A DNA stretch of 9,009 bases from an uncultured Opitutia bacterium. GTDB lineage: Bacteria > Verrucomicrobiota > Verrucomicrobiia > Opitutales > Opitutaceae. Shown in pieces: positions 1-6,359 of this stretch; positions within the stretch are counted from its first letter, which is position 1, and each line of letters starts with the position of its first letter. The translations under genes were made by a program, and so were the position numbers. The notes below the pieces were generated by a model, which was not told where the DNA came from, made no database searches, and saw only the letters and a list, made by a program, of their open reading frames with translations. Location of the stretch: the NCBI GenBank assembly GCA_903938935.1, contig CAJAFD010000270.1:1-9009 (forward strand). The letters run 5' to 3'.

Positions 1-607
1 CGTCGTCGGCGACGCCGAGTTCGCGGCGGACGGCGGCGCGGGTGCGCGCGGGCGGGCGGGGCGTGAAGAAATTATGGATGACCTCGATCGGGCGTTTGAC
101 GCCGATGAGACGTTGCGTTTCGGCGCGCAGAAATGCCGAGACGGTCGTGACGCCATCAGCGGCTTCGAGGGCGTGGCGGATGGCAGGGCCGTAGCCAGCG
201 TCGCGGCCGAGCAAGGTGGTGTCAGTGCCGTGGAGCGTGGTGACGACTTTGGGGCGTCGATGCTCGGGGAGCATGTCGCGCGCGAGAAGCGCGGCGGTCG
301 CGTGCGGCACGGCGTAGTGCGCGTGGATCAGATCGAGCCCGTGGTCGCGGGAAACCTCCGCGAGTTTCACGGAGAGCGGCAGCGTGTAATCGGGATATTT
401 GAAGAGACCGTAGCTGTTGATCTCGACCGGATGAAAGTGGATGCGCGCGGTGTCAGCGGGGAGGCGAAAAGGGCGCTCGTAGCTGATGAAGTGAACCTCG
501 TGGCCGCGGGCGGCGAGTTCCTCGCCGAGGGTCGTGGCGAGGATGCCGCTGCCGCCGACGCTGGGGTAGCAGGTGATGCCGATTTTGAGCGGGGCTGAAT
601 CGGCCAT
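1..607 (-). CDS. bshA: BshA, N-acetyl-alpha-D-glucosaminyl L-malate synthase (partial, 3' end outside window)
   Basis: First enzyme of bacillithiol synthesis: a cytoplasmic GT4 glycosyltransferase that transfers GlcNAc from UDP-GlcNAc to L-malate. The first 202 codons are present, covering the N-terminal Rossmann domain and the start of the second domain of a family usually about 375-390 residues long. Seen: a KIGITCYPSVGGSG start (residues 8-21) whose glycine-rich loop binds the nucleotide sugar; the NSYGLFKYPDYTL stretch (64-76) typical of BshA; HAHYAVPH (95-102); TTLHGTD (123-129); and DGVTTVS followed by IEVIHNF near the domain boundary. The ATG at 607 is six bases beyond the bshB1 stop, so the two are surely co-transcribed. 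No Shine-Dalgarno sequence precedes it, suggesting coupling to bshB1. A generic GT4 enzyme is the alternative, but the BshA-specific stretches and the BshB1 neighbour make the call firm. Confidence 0.93.
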   Translation of the reverse strand, partial: MADSAPLKIGITCYPSVGGSGILATTLGEELAARGHEVHFISYERPFRLPADTARIHFHPVEINSYGLFKYPDYTLPLSVKLAEVSRDHGLDLIHAHYAVPHATAALLARDMLPEHRRPKVVTTLHGTDTTLLGRDAGYGPAIRHALEAADGVTTVSAFLRAETQRLIGVKRPIEVIHNFFTPRPPARTRAAVRRELGVADD

Positions 608-613
608 GGTGTT

Positions 614-1336
614 TTAGAACCGGCGCGCGGTGTGACTGAGCACGGCGAGGGAGTTAACGACGAGCGGATCGGCGGGCCAGAGCGGGATGGCTTGAGCGAC
701 GCCGGCACGCAGGCCGTGGAAGCGCGCGCGGGTGAGCTGGAGTTCGACGTAGTCGCGCGTGGCAGCTTGCGAGGCGTGGGCAGCCATCGCGGCGGTCCAA
801 GTGGAAACGACACTGGAAACGTCAACGAGCACGGGCGACGCATCGCGGGCTTCGGCGTCGGAGGTGATTGCGTAGTGGAGCAGGGTATTGATCGCGTGCG
901 CGGGCGTGGCGCGTAATTCGGCGAGACCGCCGTAGCGGGCGAGGCGGGCGGCGTTGCGGACGATTTTCCCGAGGACGGCGTGATCGGGGTGTTGGTTTTC
1001 GTTGACGGTGGGGGCGAGGACGAGACTCGGGCGGACGCGGCGAATGATCGCGGCGAGGGTGAGCGAGTGCGCGAGCGAAGGCACAAAGTGGGCGTCGCCG
1101 CCGAGGTCTATGAATTCCAGAGTGGCACCTAGGAGGGCGGCAGCTTTTTCGGCTTCAGTGGTGCGTTGGGCGGGAGTGCCGTGGGTTCCAGCTTCGCCGC
1201 GGGAGCAGACGACGAAATGTACAGGACGACCGGCGGCGGTTTCGAGGGCGATGATACCGCCGGCGCCGAATTCGATATCGTCCGGGTGGGCGCCGAAGGC
1301 GAGGAGGGGAGAGAGCGAGGATTCAGCAGAAGGCAC
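614..1336 (-). CDS. bshB1: BshB1, GlcNAc-malate deacetylase of bacillithiol synthesis
   Basis: Zinc-dependent LmbE/PIG-L family deacetylase of 240 residues, the usual size. It removes the acetyl group from GlcNAc-malate to give GlcN-malate, the acceptor for cysteine. Seen: GAHPDDIEFGAGG (15-27), the first metal and catalytic motif (His17, Asp19, Asp20); SRGEAGTHG (45-53); and NENQHPDH (112-119), which supplies the second metal-binding histidine. The start is a GTG at 1336; the reading frame offers no nearby ATG, and the family's usual N-terminus begins just before the AHPDD motif, so GTG fits. No Shine-Dalgarno sequence is visible. The 276-base gap upstream holds an inverted-repeat element. 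A possible -10 box (TATGAT on the minus strand, 1417-1412) lies directly after the nearer palindrome. The gene is six bases upstream of bshA. Confidence 0.93.
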   Translation of the reverse strand: MPSAESSLSPLLAFGAHPDDIEFGAGGIIALETAAGRPVHFVVCSRGEAGTHGTPAQRTTEAEKAAALLGATLEFIDLGGDAHFVPSLAHSLTLAAIIRRVRPSLVLAPTVNENQHPDHAVLGKIVRNAARLARYGGLAELRATPAHAINTLLHYAITSDAEARDASPVLVDVSSVVSTWTAAMAAHASQAATRDYVELQLTRARFHGLRAGVAQAIPLWPADPLVVNSLAVLSHTARRF

Positions 1337-1613
1337 GACGAGAAACTGAGTGGGTTTAACCGCAGAAGTCGATGCAACGCGTACGCAGCGTCAACTCCGC
1401 GCCCTAGATTGATCATAAAAGTGTCACCTAATGGGTGACACTTTATTTGGTTCAAAAAAACTGATTCCTAAAACCAAAAGCGCCCTATGATTTTAGCGTT
1501 TTGAACTGGGGGCTTTGGTTTTAAAGTGTCACCTATTAGGTGACACTGGTTTTGGTGCTCACGTTTGGTGGTGTGATGGAGGGGCGCGGGCGGGGTGGGG
1601 CGCGGGCGGGGCT
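1337..1613. other. Intergenic region between bshC-like gene and bshB1
   Basis: A 277-base gap without a credible gene. It is clearly richer in A and T than the flanking genes across 1405-1530 and contains the inverted-repeat element described separately. The part next to bshB1 (1337-1411) would be its 5' untranslated leader if a promoter lies in the element. The part next to the bshC-like stop (1548-1613) is GC-rich, with runs such as GGGGCGCGGGCGGGG, and shows no clear hairpin plus T-tract terminator. Confidence 0.7.
1418..1547. repeat. MITE- or REP-like element with 25-bp palindromic terminal inverted repeats
   Basis: Two 25-bp arms, 1420-1444 and 1523-1547, are inverted repeats of each other with one mismatch (24/25 by eye). 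Each arm is itself a palindrome: AAAGTGTCACC/GGTGACACTTT at 1418-1444 with a 5-base centre, and AGTGTCACCTA/TAGGTGACACT at 1525-1547 around a single central T. Their centres are 105 bp apart. The AT-rich interior carries shorter self-complementary pieces: GGTTCAAAA near 1449 against TTTTGAAC at 1499-1506, AAAACCAAAAGC near 1470 against GGCTTTGGTTTT at 1511-1522, and CTAAAA against TTTTAG. The block can therefore form two local hairpins or one long cruciform. No target-site duplication is seen at the edges. It may be a small mobile repeat, a paired operator for the bsh genes, or a transcript-end structure behind bshC. Confidence 0.8.
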
Positions 1614-2381
1614 TTAATCGGCGTAGGCTTCGTCGGAGCGGTCGATGGCGTCGCGGGTGACGAAGGTGATTTCAGGAGCGTCGGCGTGGTTAAGGTAGGC
1701 TTGTTCGCCGGCGCCGGCGATGTAGTGCGTGCAGTGGATCACGGATTGCATCCAGCGCAGGCGGCTGTCGCGCGAGGGGCTGATGTGCACGGCGTCAAAG
1801 GCCGGGGCGGGGAGCGTAATGAACGAGTTGCCCCCTTCGTGAAGTTGGAGAGCGCCTGCGGGGGTGTGGCGGGCGCGGACGATTTCGCCTTCGTGGGGGA
1901 TATCGACGAAGAAATCCGTGATGGGGCAGGCGGCGCGGCGGAACGCGGGGTCACTGGAGCGGACGATGCGGATGCCTTCGAGCAGGCCCATGGCGCGGTA
2001 CATCTCGAGGCAGAAGTCGGCGACGGTGTCGGCGGTGATGGTTTTGAAGGCGTCGACGTGGTGGGGCGCGACGTAGGCAGGGAGTTGACGGGCGGTCTGG
2101 TCGCGCCAGCCGGCCGGGATTTTTTTCGCGTAGAGCGGGGAGAACTTGCGCTGGGTTTTGTTGATGAACGCGAAGTTGAAGGTCAGGGGCTCGTCGGTCT
2201 TGCGGTGGCGGAGGGTGGTCTGCGTCTCACGGGGGTCGTGATCGCTGTCGTGATAAAAAAAGACGATCTCGCCGCCGATCTCGGCTTGGAGTTTTCGCGC
2301 GGTGGCAAATTTAGCGTAGAGAAAGCGCCGGGGGAAGAAGCCGCAGGGTTGTTGGCCGAAGCAGATGACAGGTGCGCTCAT
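1614..2381 (-). CDS. Short BshC-like protein, candidate cysteine-adding enzyme of bacillithiol synthesis
   Basis: A 255-residue protein that I read as a compact BshC, the enzyme that joins L-cysteine to GlcN-malate. Seen near the N-terminus: CFGQQP (7-12), a conserved Lys24, then FFYHDSDHDPRE (41-52), matching the GQQ...K...VFWIAGEDHDxxE order of BshC. Near the C-terminus: ISPSRDSRLRWMQSVIHCTHY (200-220) and AGAGEQAYL (222-230), matching the family's SPNxLLRPxxQDxxLPTxAYxGGPGEIAY block. Missing: BshC proteins are about 540 residues; the long insertions and the C-terminal helical coiled coil are absent, since the protein ends some 25 residues after the GGPGE-like block. Context is strong: it lies upstream of bshB1 and bshA on the same strand. 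It starts with ATG at 2381 without a Shine-Dalgarno sequence. The homology is judged by motif; catalytic activity is inferred from context. Confidence 0.7.
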   Translation of the reverse strand: MSAPVICFGQQPCGFFPRRFLYAKFATARKLQAEIGGEIVFFYHDSDHDPRETQTTLRHRKTDEPLTFNFAFINKTQRKFSPLYAKKIPAGWRDQTARQLPAYVAPHHVDAFKTITADTVADFCLEMYRAMGLLEGIRIVRSSDPAFRRAACPITDFFVDIPHEGEIVRARHTPAGALQLHEGGNSFITLPAPAFDAVHISPSRDSRLRWMQSVIHCTHYIAGAGEQAYLNHADAPEITFVTRDAIDRSDEAYAD

Positions 2382-2471
2382 GCTCGGTTGGGGGACGGGA
2401 GAGAGTGGCGGGGCACGGTGACAGAGAAGGGGTAAAGAGAACGGATAAAGGGCAAGCGTTTCGCTCGGGGC

Positions 2472-2960
2472 TCAAGCGTAGCGGGCGAGGGCGGGGCCGG
2501 TGAGGCGGCAGATGGTCCACTCGGTTTTGCGTTCCGCGCCGAGGGCCTCGTAGAAGTCGATGGCGGGTTGGTTCCAGTCGAGGACGGACCATTCCATGCG
2601 GCCGCAGCCGAGTTGGTTGGCGAGTTGGGCGAGGTGCAGGAGGAGCGCTTTGCCGAGGCCTTGACCGCGGAATTCGGGGCGGACGAAAAGGTCTTCGAGA
2701 TACAGGCCGGGTTTGGCGAGGAAGGTGGAGTAATTGAAAAAATACAGGGCGAAGCCAGCGGGCGCGCCGGTGGCGGTGAAGGCGAGGATGCAGGCGGCGG
2801 CGGGGCGCGTAGTAGAATCGGCGGGAAAGAGCGTGGCGCGGAGAGTCTCGGTGGTGGCGACGACTTCGTGGGCAAGTTTTTCGTAATCGGCGAGCCCGCG
2901 GATGAAATCCAAAATGACCGGGATGTCGGCAGCGGTGGCGGGACGGATCGTGGCAGGCAT
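2472..2960 (-). CDS. GNAT N-acetyltransferase, SSAT-like (diamine acetyltransferase family)
   Basis: A 162-residue single-domain GNAT enzyme, predicted cytoplasmic, that moves an acetyl group from acetyl-CoA to an amine. Seen: an IRPATAADIPVILDFIRGLADYEKL N-terminus (motif C, from residue 5); YLEDLFVRPEFRGQGLGKALL (87-107), containing the acetyl-CoA pyrophosphate loop R98-GQGLG-103; and EWSVLDWNQPAIDFYEALGA (123-142), the signature of the spermidine/spermine acetyltransferase-like subfamily. The substrate cannot be read from sequence: polyamines, amino acids such as thialysine, or small amines are all possible. It is upstream of the bshC-like gene on the same strand with a 90-base gap, so co-transcription is possible. 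No Shine-Dalgarno sequence precedes the ATG at 2960. It is divergent from the DUF4864 gene, with 105 bases between. Confidence 0.88.
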   Translation of the reverse strand: MPATIRPATAADIPVILDFIRGLADYEKLAHEVVATTETLRATLFPADSTTRPAAACILAFTATGAPAGFALYFFNYSTFLAKPGLYLEDLFVRPEFRGQGLGKALLLHLAQLANQLGCGRMEWSVLDWNQPAIDFYEALGAERKTEWTICRLTGPALARYA

Positions 2961-3065
2961 GAGCTAGGGGCTATGTTGAAACGAGCCAGTTGAAAAGAGA
3001 AAGGGGCGAAATGCGGCAGGCGCGTCGTCGGTTGCAAGCGCGTGGAATTTTGCTACGGTGGTGCG

Positions 3066-3509
3066 ATGAAGTGGACTGTAATCCGTTGGTTGTTTTTATG
3101 CTTGGGGCTTTTGACCATCGCGGCGGACGCGGCGGAGAATCGGACGTTGCCGGCGAGCAAGCCGGCGGTGAAGGCAGAGATCGTGGCCTCGGTCGAGGGA
3201 CAGTTGGCGGCGTTGCGCGAAGGCGAAATCGGGAAGGCGTATGCGTATGCTTCGACGGGGTTGCAGAGGCAGACGCCGATCCGGCGGTTTGTGCAGTTGG
3301 TGCGACAGGGTTATCCGGAGATCTGGTCAAACGCGCGCGCGGAGTTTGGTCTGGTGCGCGATGATGGGCGGCAGGCGACGGTGACGGCGCGGGTGTTTGC
3401 GCAAGATGGCGCGAGTGCGGTGTATGATTACGTGTTGGTGAAGGAGGAAGATTTTTGGCGTATCGCGGGTGTGCTGCGGCACGAAGCGAAGGGCGAAACG
3501 CGGGTGTGA
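3066..3509 (+). CDS. Exported DUF4864-type protein
   Basis: A 147-residue protein of unknown function. A start at 3066 is preferred over the in-frame ATG at 3042 because it places a clean signal peptide at the N-terminus: positive MKWTVIR, a hydrophobic core (about residues 8-20) and an A-D-A cleavage site ending near residue 22. The mature part has the DUF4864 layout: VKAEIVASVEGQLAALREGEIGKAYAYAS (35-63), with an NTF2-like helix in which a growing protein load changes A/F-rich residues; FVQLVRQGYPEIW (75-87); and the C-terminal strand pattern YDYVLVKEEDFWRIAGV (120-136), in which Trp131 is typical. It is predicted periplasmic or lipid-free secreted. Bases GGTGG about ten bases before the ATG are the only Shine-Dalgarno-like match among the genes here. 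The gene stands alone, divergent from the GNAT gene and convergent with pilT. Confidence 0.75.
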   Translation: MKWTVIRWLFLCLGLLTIAADAAENRTLPASKPAVKAEIVASVEGQLAALREGEIGKAYAYASTGLQRQTPIRRFVQLVRQGYPEIWSNARAEFGLVRDDGRQATVTARVFAQDGASAVYDYVLVKEEDFWRIAGVLRHEAKGETRV

Positions 3510-3553
3510 CGGCGCGTCGAGGTGAACCGGCTCCGAAAAAATCGCGGAAGAAC

Positions 3554-4630
3554 TCAGTGCGAATCGGCGAGGTCGCCGGGGGCGAGGAGCGGGGCGAAGA
3601 GGGCTTTGTTGGCGGCTTTCATGTAGGCTTCTTTGGCGGCGATGGTGCCGTCTTTGACGCGGTTCATGAGGCTGTGGTCCATGGTGATCATGCCTTCGGC
3701 ACTGCCGCTCTCGATGATGCCGCGGATGTTGGCGATTTGGCCGGTGCGGATGGTGTTGGGGAGCGCTTCGTGGGTGAGGAGGATTTCGTGGACGGCGCAA
3801 CGGCCTTTGGGGAGACGCTTGCAGAGGAGCTGGGCAACGACGCCCGCGAGACAGCCGGCGAGCATGACGCGGACTTGATTTTGCTCATCGGCGGGGAAGG
3901 CGTTGATGATGCGGTCGACGGTCTTGGGGGCGTTGTTGGTGTGGAGCGTGCCGAAGACGAGCATGCCCATGGACGCGCAGCCGAGGGCGAGTTTGATCGT
4001 CTCGAGTTCGCGCATCTCGCCGACGAGGAGGATGTCGGGATCGTGGCGCATGGCGCCTTTGAGGGCGGTGCCGAAGGATTCGGTGTGGTCGCCAACCTCG
4101 CGGTGGACGATGACGGATTTTTTGACCGGGTGCACGAACTCGATCGGGTCTTCGATCGTGATGATGTGCTTGGTGAAATTCGTGTTAATGTAATCGATCA
4201 TCGCGGCGAGCGTGGTCGATTTGCCGGAGCCGGTGGGGCCGGTGACGACGACGAGACCTTCCTGGAGGTGGCAGAGTTTTTTGAGGGCCTCGGGGAGTTT
4301 GAGTTCGTCGAAGGCGAGGATCTTGGCGGGGATTTGGCGGAGGACGGCGGCTTGGCCCCAGTGGTTGCAGAGGAAATTGGCGCGGAAGCGGGCGAGACCG
4401 GGGATCTCGTGGGCGAGGTCGAGGTCGCGGCGTTCGAGAAATTCAGCCCAGCGTTTCGGTGGGCAAATTTCTTTGAGCAGCTGCTCCATCGTGGTGGCGT
4501 CGATGGGGTCGGGGCCGATGGTTTGGAGGGCGCCGGAGATGCGGGCTTTGGGCGGGAGGCCGACGGTGAGGTGGAGGTCGGAGCCGCCCTTTTCGAGCAT
4601 GGTTTGGAGGAGGGCGTCGATGGCGGCCAT
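3554..4630 (-). CDS. pilT: PilT-family type IV pilus retraction ATPase (second paralogue)
   Basis: A 358-residue hexameric secretion ATPase of canonical PilT length. PilT drives pilus disassembly at the inner membrane base and twitching motility. Seen: the GGSDLHLTVGLPP N-terminal PAS-like start (15-27), ARFRANF arginine finger region (80-86), Walker A GPTGSGKST (131-139), Asp box IEDPIEF (159-165), Walker B DPDILLVGEMRE (197-208) with Glu205, and His box TLHTNNA (228-234). The AIRNLIRE-type motif is altered to ALPNTIRT (289-296), losing the final glutamate. This makes a PilU-like accessory role or changed retraction possible. The ATG at 4630 is eight bases after the stop of the small membrane gene, so it is the last gene of a three-gene operon. 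Bases before the start read TTTCTCCC, with no Shine-Dalgarno sequence. Confidence 0.93.
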   Translation of the reverse strand: MAAIDALLQTMLEKGGSDLHLTVGLPPKARISGALQTIGPDPIDATTMEQLLKEICPPKRWAEFLERRDLDLAHEIPGLARFRANFLCNHWGQAAVLRQIPAKILAFDELKLPEALKKLCHLQEGLVVVTGPTGSGKSTTLAAMIDYINTNFTKHIITIEDPIEFVHPVKKSVIVHREVGDHTESFGTALKGAMRHDPDILLVGEMRELETIKLALGCASMGMLVFGTLHTNNAPKTVDRIINAFPADEQNQVRVMLAGCLAGVVAQLLCKRLPKGRCAVHEILLTHEALPNTIRTGQIANIRGIIESGSAEGMITMDHSLMNRVKDGTIAAKEAYMKAANKALFAPLLAPGDLADSH

Positions 4631-4638
4631 GGGAGAAA

Positions 4639-4917
4639 TTACACGTCGGCGCCGGCGGCGCGGAGGCGTTGGATTTTATAATTGTGGTAGACGAGGCGCG
4701 CGAGGTCGGCGGAAAAGACGAGGCCGAAGACGGCGAGGAGGACCCACGTGAGTTGCGGGGGGAATTTGAACGCGCGGCGCAGGAGGAGCGCGGCGATGCA
4801 GCACACGAGGAAAAAAAAGAAGTGGCCGAGGACGACGCGGCGGGCGCGGCGATGGGCTTCGACCGCGTTGGCGAGGGTGGCGGCGTTGGGCGGGCTGGAG
4901 TGCGAGGCGGGCTTCAC
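4639..4917 (-). CDS. Small two-helix membrane protein between two pilT genes
   Basis: A 92-residue protein I do not recognise. Seen: a cytoplasmic-looking N-terminus with positive AHRRARR (21-27), a phenylalanine-rich transmembrane helix about residues 28-46 (VVLGHFFFFLVCCIAALLL), a short RRAFKFPPQ loop, a second helix about 56-77, and a basic tail HNYKIQRLR (78-86). Both ends would face the cytoplasm by the positive-inside rule. The start is GTG at 4917; it overlaps the TGA of the upstream ATPase gene as GTGA, which points to translational coupling. The pilT gene follows eight bases after its stop. This tight packing between two PilT ATPases suggests a membrane partner or anchor of the motor, but that is inference from position only. 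Confidence 0.75.
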   Translation of the reverse strand: MKPASHSSPPNAATLANAVEAHRRARRVVLGHFFFFLVCCIAALLLRRAFKFPPQLTWVLLAVFGLVFSADLARLVYHNYKIQRLRAAGADV

Positions 4918-6359
4918 GAGATTTTCGCGCGGAGGACGCGGTTGGAGATGTTGGCGAGGGCGGTGGGGGCGTCGATGGCGCGCTCCTGGTGGAGCTGAAA
5001 GACGACGTTATCCATAAGGCACATGCCGTCTTTGAGGCCGGTTTCCATGGTGTTGCGGATGCCTTGGGATTTGCCTTCGCGGATCAGGTTGGAGACGGCG
5101 ACGTTGTTAATAAGGATCTCGCAAGCGAGGACGAGGTCGCCGGTTTTGGCGGCGGGGAGGAGGCGTTGGCACACGATGCCGCGGAGGCTTTCGGCGACGC
5201 TGGAGCGGATTTGGGTTTGTTGTGAGGGCGGGAAGACGTCGAGGAGGCGCGTGAGCGTCGTGGGGGCGTCGCTGGTGTGCATGGTGCCGATGACGAGGTG
5301 ACCGGTTTCGGCAGCGCTGACGGCCATTTCGATGGTCTCGAGGTCGCGGAGTTCGCCGATGACGATGATGTCGGGGTCTTCGCGGAGGGCGCCTTTGAGG
5401 GCGGAGAAAAAAGATTGAGTGTGGGAGCCGACTTCGCGTTGGGAGACGTTGCAGCCTTTGGCGGGTTGGACGACTTCGATGGGGTCTTCGACGGTGATGA
5501 TGTGGTCGGTGCGGGTGGTGTTGAGGTAGTCCACCATGGAGGCGAGGGTGGTGGTTTTGCCGGAGCCGACCGGGCCGGTGATGAGGATGAGACCGTTGTG
5601 GTAGCTGAGGAGTTTTTTGAGCGTTTCCTCGTGTTGGGCGAAGCCGAGGTCTTTGAGGCTGCGGATTTTTTCCGGGACCATGCGGTAGGAGCCCGCGGAG
5701 CCGTTTTTGTGAAACATGAGGTTCACGCGGTAGCGGTCGGTGGAGCTCAGGGCCAAGGCGTAGTCGTAGTCTTTGCGCTCGAGGTAGATTTTTTTCTGAG
5801 CCGAGGAAAGTAGCGCGGTGTTGAGGCGGAGGGCTTCGGGTGCGGTGAGAGGGTGTTCGCCGAGGAAACTAAAGGCGCGGTTTTTGCGTAGGAATGGCCG
5901 AGCGCCGGTCGAAAAATGGAGATCGCTGGCTCCATAAGCGGCCGTGGAGCGCAAGAGATCGCGCAGGGCAGCGGTGAGGCCGGGTTCGTCGAGTTGAGCT
6001 AGGGTTTCGAAGTCGAAGCTGGGCGGAGGGACGCTGGTGATCGACGGGTGAGCGGTCGTTTCAAAAGCGTGAAGCGCGGCTTCCGTGAGGCGCTCCGACG
6101 AAGTTGGGGGCGCATCGAGCGGGTCGTCGATCGGGGTGTTTTTTTGGGCTTTGGTGAGAGCGATGCCGGCAATTTTTTCAAGCAATTCGACGTCGGTGAT
6201 GAGGCCGTCATCGATGATTTTTTGCGCGAAATCCATGAGCTCGGCCTCGGGCCCGACGGCCGCATAGATGCTGCGGCATTGCTCCAGCTGTAGCAGATTT
6301 TGATCGAGGGCGAGGCGGACAAGCCAGCGGATTTCCAGTTTCATCACAGTGCGAGACAT
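4914..6359 (-). CDS. PilT-like secretion ATPase with N-terminal extension
   Basis: A 481-residue AAA-like pilus motor ATPase. Residues about 1-125 are extra to PilT: a helical segment (RWLVRLALDQNLLQLEQCRSI, then FAQKIIDDGLITDVELLEKIAGIAL) and a Pro/Ser/Thr-rich linker (75-115). From there it follows PilT: YGASDLHFSTGARP (142-155), Walker A GPVGSGKT (262-269), Asp box VEDPIE (290-295), Walker B DPDIIVIGELRD (328-339), His box TMHTSDA (359-365) and AVSNLIREGK (421-430), a well-kept AIRNLIRE motif. The GASDLHF start and the lack of a PilB-type tetracysteine zinc motif favour PilT over PilB. Either ATG at 6359 or ATG at 6344 (MKLEIRWL) could be the start; neither has a Shine-Dalgarno sequence. 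It heads an operon with the small membrane gene and pilT. Confidence 0.88.
   Translation of the reverse strand: MSRTVMKLEIRWLVRLALDQNLLQLEQCRSIYAAVGPEAELMDFAQKIIDDGLITDVELLEKIAGIALTKAQKNTPIDDPLDAPPTSSERLTEAALHAFETTAHPSITSVPPPSFDFETLAQLDEPGLTAALRDLLRSTAAYGASDLHFSTGARPFLRKNRAFSFLGEHPLTAPEALRLNTALLSSAQKKIYLERKDYDYALALSSTDRYRVNLMFHKNGSAGSYRMVPEKIRSLKDLGFAQHEETLKKLLSYHNGLILITGPVGSGKTTTLASMVDYLNTTRTDHIITVEDPIEVVQPAKGCNVSQREVGSHTQSFFSALKGALREDPDIIVIGELRDLETIEMAVSAAETGHLVIGTMHTSDAPTTLTRLLDVFPPSQQTQIRSSVAESLRGIVCQRLLPAAKTGDLVLACEILINNVAVSNLIREGKSQGIRNTMETGLKDGMCLMDNVVFQLHQERAIDAPTALANISNRVLRAKIS

Noticed and set aside
1418..1547. CRISPR array
   Set aside because: Only two repeat copies in inverted orientation with one interval and no cas genes.
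1515..2435. 306-codon plus-strand frame opposite the bshC-like gene
   Set aside because: Gly/Val/Asp-rich shadow product with no recognisable domain; the minus-strand frame has family motifs.
3042..3065. Upstream ATG for the DUF4864 gene (extra MEFCYGGA)
   Set aside because: It would put eight residues before a clean signal peptide; the ATG at 3066 gives a normal one and has the only SD-like bases upstream.
3510..3553. Bidirectional terminator between the convergent DUF4864 gene and pilT
   Set aside because: The 44 bases hold an A-run but no convincing stem beside it.
3455..4681. 408-codon plus-strand frame opposite pilT
   Set aside because: Antisense shadow of a clear PilT; composition (Gly, Glu, Asp, Val) is typical of reverse frames in GC-rich genes.
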